Shown piece after piece: positions 59,004-64,000 of a stretch of 64,000 nt of DNA. The notes beneath the pieces are model-generated. The model saw only the letters and a program-made list of their open reading frames with translations, did not search any database and was not told the DNA's origin. Each line of letters begins with the position of its first letter. Positions within the stretch are counted from its first letter, which is position 1. A program made the position numbers and the translations under genes. Source of the stretch: Abditibacteriaceae bacterium (GTDB taxonomy: Bacteria > Armatimonadota > Abditibacteriia > Abditibacteriales > Abditibacteriaceae); the NCBI GenBank assembly GCA_019239895.1, contig JAFAZH010000021.1, positions 1 through 64,000 on the forward strand. The letters run 5' to 3'.

Positions 59004-59783
59004 TTATGGACATCCTTTTTCGGGACGTAAGCAGGGTGAATAACCTGGGATAGTTTCACCAGGTGCGATGCTGCCCGGTGCTGTATAAAAAGAGCCAATG
59101 CTGGCTGAAGAGACATGACCATCCACCCAGAGCACATTAGTTTTCCCCTGGTGTCTTGCCCTTGGTGCGGGGAGTGCTCCGACCGAAACATAGCCTATCA
59201 CCGGTGGTATTGGTGGCGGTGTGGGGTTTTGAATCGCAGCATCCCCAATGCTGGGCGGACAAGGAACCATAGCAGGCCATGTTTCTGGTGCGGAACCCGC
59301 TAAGGCAATGCTGCCAGAGTCTGTCATCATCACAGTCGCTGCCGGGCGTTGAACCTGTGCCATGATCTTGTTTTTCTTATCTAAACCCGGTGGTAGCAGT
59401 TCAGAAAAAGCCACCCCGCCCAGGTGGGCATTATAACCATAACTGGACGTACCATAGCCGCTCCTGACCGGTGTCGTTGCATCACTAGGACACTTGAGAA
59501 CCTGCTCACTTTTGAGGTAGGGTTGCAATATTTTGAACCAAAAGGTAGGACTCTGGCTGTTGTCATGTGCCACAGGCATGAAGCGACCATCGGAATCTTC
59601 AACATATATCAAGGCGGCCATACCAATTTGTTTGAGATTAGAGGCACAGACCGTGCCACGAGCCTTTTCGCGGACATTAGCAAATGCCGAGAGAAGTCCA
59701 AACGCCAAGACACTAATTAGCGCCAGGACTATTAGCAATTCCACAAGAGTGCATGCGGCACGTCGAGACGGGTGGTTATGCAT
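59004..59783 (-). CDS. DUF1559-type prepilin-like protein
   Basis: A 259-aa relative of the protein encoded at 14680: CTLVELLIVLALISVLAFGL is the N-methylation signal (with C replacing the usual GF), then ANVREKARGTVCASNLKQIG, YLKSEQVLKCPSDAT, and the closing GKTNVLWVDGHVSSA. The extra Pro-rich stretch near residue 195 (PTPPPIPPV) is unusual. The Gly before the mature residue, needed for prepilin peptidase, is replaced by Ala-Cys, so processing is uncertain. It lies 3 bp downstream of the DUF1700-like gene on the same strand. Confidence 0.82.
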   Translation of the reverse strand: MHNHPSRRAACTLVELLIVLALISVLAFGLLSAFANVREKARGTVCASNLKQIGMAALIYVEDSDGRFMPVAHDNSQSPTFWFKILQPYLKSEQVLKCPSDATTPVRSGYGTSSYGYNAHLGGVAFSELLPPGLDKKNKIMAQVQRPAATVMMTDSGSIALAGSAPETWPAMVPCPPSIGDAAIQNPTPPPIPPVIGYVSVGALPAPRARHQGKTNVLWVDGHVSSASIGSFYTAPGSIAPGETIPGYSPCLRPEKGCP

Positions 59784-59786
59784 TAT

Positions 59787-60386
59787 TTATCCTTTGCTGC
59801 GTTCGAGGCTAAACTGTACGGTCCGTTGTGACCCCACCTTAACGCCCGCCAGGAGGGTGCAAAGGAAAGTCAACAGTGTCCCCGGGCCGAAGCTAAAGAA
59901 GGTGGTCATCAACGCCGCTACCAGGACACCAACACACGCTGTGGACTGTCCGGCCCGGCTCGTGGAGATACCTCCAGCGAGAAGACCGGAGGTAAAGGGG
60001 AGCAACCAGTAGAGCGCATTGTAAAATAGACCCTGTATTGGCAGCGGGTGTCCCGGAGGCATATGACTCCAGACTGCGGCCTTGTACAGCGGAAACAGAT
60101 AAAGATAAGCGCCCACCGCGCCCACGGTGGCCAGGACGAAACGTGGCACGCTCTCTGGGGCGCGGTGCGCCTGGTGCAACGCTTGGCCGAGGTGGTGCGC
60201 GTCTCCGAACTGGGCAAGGGCTGTCTCAACCGCTTCCTGTTGATTAAGCCCATCATTGCTCAGCCGTGCCACCATAGCTTCCAGATGCTGTCTCAACTCA
60301 CGCAATTCTGCCGCGCGCTTTTCCGCTGGCAGGCTGTGCAACTGGGCTTCGACTCTGTGCAAATACGCCTCAAGCTGACTGTTCAT
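59787..60386 (-). CDS. DUF1700/permease-prefix-like membrane protein
   Basis: A 199-aa protein. The N-terminal 75 residues (LEAYLHRVEAQLHSLPAEKR, AAELRELRQHLEAMVARLSN, EAVETALAQFGDAHHLGQAL) are the helical 'permease prefix' domain that accompanies PadR regulators in many phyla. Three to four TM segments follow (FVLATVGAVGAYLYLFPLYK, CVGVLVAALMTTFFSFGPG). Its start overlaps the PadR stop by 17 bp, so they are translationally coupled. In known cases such proteins modulate PadR or an ABC permease. No permease is adjacent here; a prepilin follows instead. Confidence 0.8.
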   Translation of the reverse strand: MNSQLEAYLHRVEAQLHSLPAEKRAAELRELRQHLEAMVARLSNDGLNQQEAVETALAQFGDAHHLGQALHQAHRAPESVPRFVLATVGAVGAYLYLFPLYKAAVWSHMPPGHPLPIQGLFYNALYWLLPFTSGLLAGGISTSRAGQSTACVGVLVAALMTTFFSFGPGTLLTFLCTLLAGVKVGSQRTVQFSLERSKG

Positions 60387-60708
60387 AAGTGCCTCCTAAG
60401 AACTCGTTAATGGCTCTCGCATATTCGGCCCAGGCGTGCCTTTTCTGGACCAGGGCGTCGTGCCCTTGGGTCGTCAGGGAGTAAACCTTGCGCGCTGGGC
60501 CGCTGCTTCCAGTTTCCCAGGAGCCTTTAATAAGTCCCTGCGCTTCCAGCACGCGCAAGGCCGGATAGAGAGAGCCTTCGCGCATCTGCAAGACCTCGCG
60601 TGACTGGCGTTCCACCTCGCGGGCAATGGCATAGCCGTGGCACGGCCCGCCCGCCAATACTGCTAGAACCAGACTCCCAATATCACCTTTGGACACCTCA
60701 CGCCCCAT
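60370..60708 (-). CDS. PadR-family transcriptional regulator
   Basis: A 112-aa winged-helix repressor of the PadR type: DIGSLVLAVLAGGPCHGYAI, AREVERQSREVLQMREGSLY, PALRVLEAQGLIKGSWETGS, GPARKVYSLTTQGHDALVQK. The family usually senses small aromatic or drug-like molecules and represses its own operon. A strong AGGAGG site precedes the ATG, and a candidate operator lies 15-31 bp upstream. It leads a three-gene unit with the DUF1700-like and prepilin-like genes. Confidence 0.92.
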   Translation of the reverse strand: MGREVSKGDIGSLVLAVLAGGPCHGYAIAREVERQSREVLQMREGSLYPALRVLEAQGLIKGSWETGSSGPARKVYSLTTQGHDALVQKRHAWAEYARAINEFLGGTYEQSA

Positions 60709-60722
60709 GTGCTACCTCCTCT

Positions 60723-60739
60723 TATGCTAACCATACATA
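60723..60739 (-). promoter_or_regulatory. Candidate PadR operator
   Basis: TATG-N9-CATA (TATGCTAACCATACATA) just upstream of the padR ribosome site resembles the inverted ATGT/ACAT-type sites used by PadR proteins. Autoregulation is likely. The site is short, so the call is tentative. Confidence 0.45.
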
Positions 60740-61118
60740 GATTTGAGAGGTAGTGCAAGGGGGCAGGAATTGAGGCTTCCGTCCGTTGCGGCCCAACTCA
60801 AAGGCTCAGACGCCCGGAGTTGGGACGGCGAGCGGCCCAGTCGCAACTGCGCCTGCCGGAGATGCTTCCTGTAAAAGCGCCACAAGGGGGCCCGGCGGGA
60901 GCCGAAAAGTGAACACGATGGATTCCCCACATGTGTCAACTATGGCCTCACAGGTGTAAATCAAGTGGGGTAATGATTACGGAATGGGGCTGCGCCTCCA
61001 GCCACAAACTTAAGGACGGCGTTAGCGGCCTAAAGCGTTAGCGCCTAAAGCATTAGCGGCCTGAGAATTGCTTGGTGGGTTGCCGGGGAGAAATATTTTA
61101 AATGATCGAGGAGTCGTG
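60740..61118. other. Intergenic region with IS-end-like repeat
   Basis: About 380 bp without a real gene. It contains a CGGCCCAACTC / GAGTTGGGCCG-type stretch reminiscent of attC R boxes (near 60790) and the right copy of the 26-bp inverted repeat. Short direct repeats (GCGGCCTAAAG, GCGCCTAAAGC) lie at 61023-61060. GAGGAG before 61119 serves the SDR gene. Confidence 0.4.
60919..60944 (-). repeat. Right copy of the 26-bp perfect inverted repeat
   Basis: The exact reverse complement of 58902-58927. The two copies bracket 2.04 kb containing the prepilin-like, DUF1700-like and padR genes. Confidence 0.8.
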
Positions 61119-62015
61119 ATGTCTCTTTCTCTCAAGCCTGTCGAGGCACAGGTCATGGTGATTACGGGAGCTTCCAGTGGGATTGGCTTGGCCACCGCCG
61201 ATACGGCGGCCCAGCAGGGAGCGAAGTTGGTCCTGGCGGCGCGCAGCCAGGGCGCGTTGGATGAAATCGTGCAGCACATTAATGAGGCGGGTGGCGAGGC
61301 TATCGCAGTGGTGGCCGATGTCGCGGATCGCCAACAAGTCGAAGGCATCGCCGAGGCCGCTATCAGTCGCTTTGGCCGCATTGATACCTGGGTCAATGAT
61401 GCTGGCGGCTCTATCTATGGGAAACTCGAAGAAGTCAGCGAAGCCGACAGCCGCCGCTTATTTGACACCAACTTCTGGGGCGTGGTCAACGGTTCCCTTG
61501 CCGCGCTGCCGCATCTGAAAAAGCAGGGTGGGGCACTGATTAACTTAGGCAGTGAAGTCTCGGAGGCGGTCATTCCGCTGCAAGGCATGTATGCAGCGTC
61601 TAAACATGCGGTTAAGGGTTTCACGGATGCGCTCAGAGTGGAATTGGAGTTGGAAGACGCCCCCATTTCAGTGACCCTCATTCAACCCACGGCGGTTAAC
61701 ACGCCCTTCCCCCAGCACGCCAAGAACTATATGGATAAGGAACCGGCCCTGCCCACGCCGCAAAAAGACCCTTATGATGTGGCGTCGGCTATTGTCCATG
61801 CGGCGTCCCATCCAGAGCGGGACATCAAGGTTGGCATGATGTCGAAGATGAACACGGCTATGGCCAAATTCGCCCCCGGTCTGGGCGACAAAATGGCGCA
61901 AATGCAGGCCAATCGCCAGCATTACGATGAAGCGCCGCGCAATCCTGGCGGTGCCCTCTACACGGCTGGAGGCACGGCCCAGACGCACGGCAGCGGCCCT
62001 GCGGACAAAGCGTAA
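61119..62015 (+). CDS. Short-chain dehydrogenase/reductase
   Basis: A 298-aa NAD(P)-dependent oxidoreductase of the classical SDR family. The Rossmann motif is VMVITGASSGIGLATADTAA (TGxxxGxG), then WVNDAGGSIYG (NNAG variant), LINLGSEVSEAV (catalytic Ser), and MYAASKHAVKGFTDAL (YxxxK). After the core, residues 230-298 form an extension ending in a Gly/His-rich tail (NPGGALYTAGGTAQTHGSGP), as in the 'SDR family oxidoreductase' group related to plant-wall and stress enzymes. A GAGGAG site supports the ATG at 61119. Substrate unknown. Confidence 0.92.
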   Translation: MSLSLKPVEAQVMVITGASSGIGLATADTAAQQGAKLVLAARSQGALDEIVQHINEAGGEAIAVVADVADRQQVEGIAEAAISRFGRIDTWVNDAGGSIYGKLEEVSEADSRRLFDTNFWGVVNGSLAALPHLKKQGGALINLGSEVSEAVIPLQGMYAASKHAVKGFTDALRVELELEDAPISVTLIQPTAVNTPFPQHAKNYMDKEPALPTPQKDPYDVASAIVHAASHPERDIKVGMMSKMNTAMAKFAPGLGDKMAQMQANRQHYDEAPRNPGGALYTAGGTAQTHGSGPADKA

Positions 62016-62065
62016 AACGACCAAGCATAAAGCATTAGTGAATCCGCCCCTTTAACGAATACTAC

Positions 62066-62098
62066 TGCCGCCAGGAAGCCCCGTGCTTTCTGGCGGCA
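62066..62098 (+). terminator. Intrinsic terminator after the SDR gene
   Basis: TGCCGCCAGGAAGC / GCTTTCTGGCGGCA stem (one G-T pair) with a 5-nt loop, followed by ATCTGTGTTT. Confidence 0.72.
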
Positions 62099-62203
62099 AT
62101 CTGTGTTTACTGCGCTCAACCATCCCGGCAACAGTTGGCCTCAGCGTGCGACAGCGCAACGCATGATATACTGCCAGCAATCATATTGGCAGGGGGCACG
62201 ATA

Positions 62204-62728
62204 ATGAAAGCTGGATTAGCAGTTTTATGTCTGGTCTTGTTCGCACGGGCGGCGGGAGCAACGCCAGTTGAAAAGATGTACTATGTGGGAGAAGCTAAGC
62301 TTAGTTCGCCTGCTGGCCAGTCTTTTGGTTCGCAAGCTTTTTTGTTGGAGAAGACGCACGACCCCGACCATCGCCTGATAGTGGAACGCGCCATTGTGGT
62401 GAAGCCCGATGGCGCTGTGGATGAGTTCACCATGAACCTGCAAGTGCAAGGTGATGCATTCACCATCAAGGACACCAAAGCCACCGTGCAGGGGACAGGC
62501 ACCTTGTTTGGCCCGGCGTGGCACTGGACTTACTTTAAAGCCATCTACAAATCCACCAACGGTGCCCAGATCGAGGACGAGAACTATATGACCGATCCTG
62601 AGGTTCTGGTGGCCCGCAAGAAAATCTCTGGCCCCGACGCTAAAGTGCTGATGTACATGGACATTACCCTCAAGGCGACTACTCCCAAAACATTTGAGTT
62701 GCTGGCGTCCGCCCTGCTTAAGAAGTGA
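62204..62728 (+). CDS. Hypothetical exported protein
   Basis: A 174-aa protein with a signal peptide (AGLAVLCLVLFARAAGATPV). The mature part is a single beta-rich domain (MYYVGEAKLSSPAGQSFGSQ, FLLEKTHDPDHRLIVERAIV, FTMNLQVQGDAFTIKDTKAT, GTLFGPAWHWTYFKAIYKST). The pattern is that of small calycin/lipocalin-like proteins of unknown role. ATG 62204 is chosen by the signal peptide; the longer frame has no function for its extra N-terminus. Independent of its neighbours. Confidence 0.65.
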   Translation: MKAGLAVLCLVLFARAAGATPVEKMYYVGEAKLSSPAGQSFGSQAFLLEKTHDPDHRLIVERAIVVKPDGAVDEFTMNLQVQGDAFTIKDTKATVQGTGTLFGPAWHWTYFKAIYKSTNGAQIEDENYMTDPEVLVARKKISGPDAKVLMYMDITLKATTPKTFELLASALLKK

Positions 62729-62838
62729 AACGGCTTAAATGATGTGCTGCGAGTCGTCAGTCCTCGCCAACAAAATAAGCCTTCCGCTCTAGACAAAACA
62801 GTGGGTCCCGTGCGTCTTCTTTCCTAAAGGAGATTGCA

Positions 62839-64000
62839 ATGACACGAATTGCTGTTATCGCTTGCATAGGGGCCGCATTCAGCTTAGGGCTTGCCGGTCT
62901 GTCTTCCATCCCCGCCGCACACGGGCAAACCGCCATCACACCACCTGCCATCACACCACCTACCGTCACACCACCGGCGAGGGTGCTTTTCTTTGCGACC
63001 CAGGGCAGTAGCTCACGCAGCCGTATTTATGTGATGAACCCGGATGGTTCACAACCGCAGAACCTCAGCCAGCTTGCTCGTCAGGTTAATGATCCTGCGC
63101 CCTCGGTGCGAGACATAGACCCGGCCCGGTCGCCCGATGGACAGCACATTGCCTTTGCCGCGCTCACGCGATCTGGACAGGGCGACGTTTACGTGATGGC
63201 TGCGGACGGCACTCACCGTCAGCGTCTTACCCACCTCAACACGCTCGCGGCTTGTCCGGCCTGGTCGCCCGACGGTAAGCGGATTGCCTTTGGTGTTTTC
63301 GATAAGCAAGAGCAGGTCAAAACCTCGCTGTATGTGATAGACGCCGATGGCTCGCACCTGACGCGACTGGGTGACGGCTTTTTGCCTGCCTGGTCGCCCG
63401 ATGGTCAACAGATGCTTTACACGGTAGTAGATCGGCCCGGCCCGCCACTGCTCTCTATCATGGCGGCGGATGGCACGCACGCCCGACAGTTGGTGCCGGG
63501 CAGCGCCGCGATGGGGGCTTGGTCGCCGGATGGCCAGCGCATCGCTTATGTTGCCCCGGGCGCGGATAAAGGCGACCCGGCCTGGCACGTTTGGGTGATG
63601 AATGTCGACACCTCACAGCGCCAGCAACTCACCACTCTCAAAGGGGCGATGGAATTTTCGCCACAATGGTCGGCAGACGGCCAGCAGATTTTCTTTACCC
63701 GTGAGATCAAAGGGCAAGAACCGCCCACCGTGTATCGCATGGATGAGGATGGTCAAAACCTAACGCCGCTAACGCCTCCGGCCATGTCTTCTTATCTGAG
63801 TGCCGGGGTGCTGGTCATGTTGCAGGGGCAGATGGACGAATCGCCGCGCAACTTGAAGCAGCTTGGCATCGCACTCTATAAATATGCGAAGCAGCACGAT
63901 GGTGCCCTGCCGCCACTGCGCGATCAACAGGAACTAACCGGGGAATTGCTGCCTTACCTGGATGACGCTACCGTGCTCAATCAAGCGGAACCTGATACGC
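62839..64000 (+). CDS. TolB-like PD40 propeller protein (cut by window edge)
   Basis: ATG at 62839 with AAAGGAG upstream; the frame is still open at 64000 (387 codons). Signal peptide (VIACIGAAFSLGLAGLSSIP), a Thr-Pro linker, then at least five PD40 blades: RIYVMNPDGSQPQNLSQLA, VYVMAADGTHRQRLTHLNTL, ACPAWSPDGKRIAFGVF, LYVIDADGSHLTRLGD, VWVMNVDTSQRQQLTTLKGA. After the propeller the sequence SPRNLKQLGIALYKYAKQHD then GALPPLRDQQELTGELLPYL equals the segment that follows the N-terminal helix of DUF1559 prepilins, so the C-terminus is a propeller-to-DUF1559-like fusion. Confidence 0.8.
   Translation, partial: MTRIAVIACIGAAFSLGLAGLSSIPAAHGQTAITPPAITPPTVTPPARVLFFATQGSSSRSRIYVMNPDGSQPQNLSQLARQVNDPAPSVRDIDPARSPDGQHIAFAALTRSGQGDVYVMAADGTHRQRLTHLNTLAACPAWSPDGKRIAFGVFDKQEQVKTSLYVIDADGSHLTRLGDGFLPAWSPDGQQMLYTVVDRPGPPLLSIMAADGTHARQLVPGSAAMGAWSPDGQRIAYVAPGADKGDPAWHVWVMNVDTSQRQQLTTLKGAMEFSPQWSADGQQIFFTREIKGQEPPTVYRMDEDGQNLTPLTPPAMSSYLSAGVLVMLQGQMDESPRNLKQLGIALYKYAKQHDGALPPLRDQQELTGELLPYLDDATVLNQAEPDT

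Noticed and set aside
60780..60860. Possible attC before the inverted repeat (GGCCCAACTC ... GTTGGG)
   Set aside because: R''- and R'-like boxes are present, but the spacing and inner arms do not pair and no cassette gene follows in the right orientation.
60727..60939. 70-aa minus-strand ORF upstream of padR
   Set aside because: It runs through the inverted repeat and the operator region; Arg/Ser/Leu-rich with no ribosome site. Treated as noncoding.
1..64000. Integron integrase and attI
   Set aside because: No tyrosine-recombinase-like protein and no promoter-attI arrangement was found, so the arrays were called integrase-less.
1..64000. tRNA and rRNA genes
   Set aside because: No T-loop/anticodon pattern or rRNA-like segment was found on either strand by eye; a covariance search could still find one.

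Overview
The window looks like the chromosome of a Gram-negative-type bacterium, most likely Armatimonadota or a close relative. The main pointers are two DUF1559-type prepilin-like proteins (one carrying the [20 protein letters not shown] block after the N-methylation signal that is typical of that phylum), very large secreted beta-helix/Calx-beta proteins, many lipoproteins and a porin-like barrel. The phylum is an inference from these families. No rRNA, tRNA or CRISPR was found.

Layout. (1) 1-5750: an integron-type gene-cassette array without an integrase (a CALIN): small, mostly unknown genes separated by attC-like imperfect palindromes with R''/R' core sites. The first attC is split by an IS110-family element (265-1500) whose noncoding left end encodes a readable bridge RNA. 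Its target-binding loop spells the sequence of the attC into which the element inserted. (2) 5751-9629: nucleoside deaminase, ArnT/PMT-like glycosyltransferase, PAP2 phosphatase. (3) 9753-23298: an export and redox block: DMFase-like large protein, lipoprotein, FN3 protein, c-type cytochromes, a heme-motif/beta-barrel protein, a Cys-rich protein, a TIGR03118 protein, an ECF sigma/anti-sigma pair, and a DUF2231-cytochrome fusion. It ends at a divergent promoter region beside a SufR-like Cys-containing regulator. (4) 23380-28580: PD40 protein, a second cassette cluster on the minus strand (24546-25774), two broken genes, a lone attC, an MBOAT-like protein. (5) 28857-35700: aroC, a palindromic repeat, a WD40 protein, remnants of a second aroC and of an IS481-type transposase, a wHTH-like protein beside a perfect palindrome, a sugar-binding-like repeat protein and a HEAT-repeat protein. 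(6) 35736-47984: two giant exported proteins (about 1230 and 2640 aa) that share a C-terminal module. (7) 48108-52297: PRC-barrel protein, manganese catalase, START-like cassette with its own attC, GNAT, hydrolase. (8) 52441-56871: a third cassette array (plus strand, seven attC sites) bracketed by two copies of the 5' part of a P-loop kinase gene. The first copy is fused to a foreign membrane tail. (9) 56946-64000: GNAT, DUF2156 protein, a PadR/DUF1700-like/prepilin group bracketed by a 26-bp perfect inverted repeat, SDR oxidoreductase, exported protein and a partial TolB-like protein.

How it fits together. Cassette DNA is scattered over at least four places and both strands, yet no integrase or attI is visible, so the integrase must lie elsewhere or be lost. 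Several cassettes show the diagnostic hallmark that R'' at the 3' end is the exact reverse complement of R' at the 5' end of the same cassette. The IS110 element exploits this repeated attC landscape through an RNA guide. The rest of the window is dominated by envelope and secreted functions.
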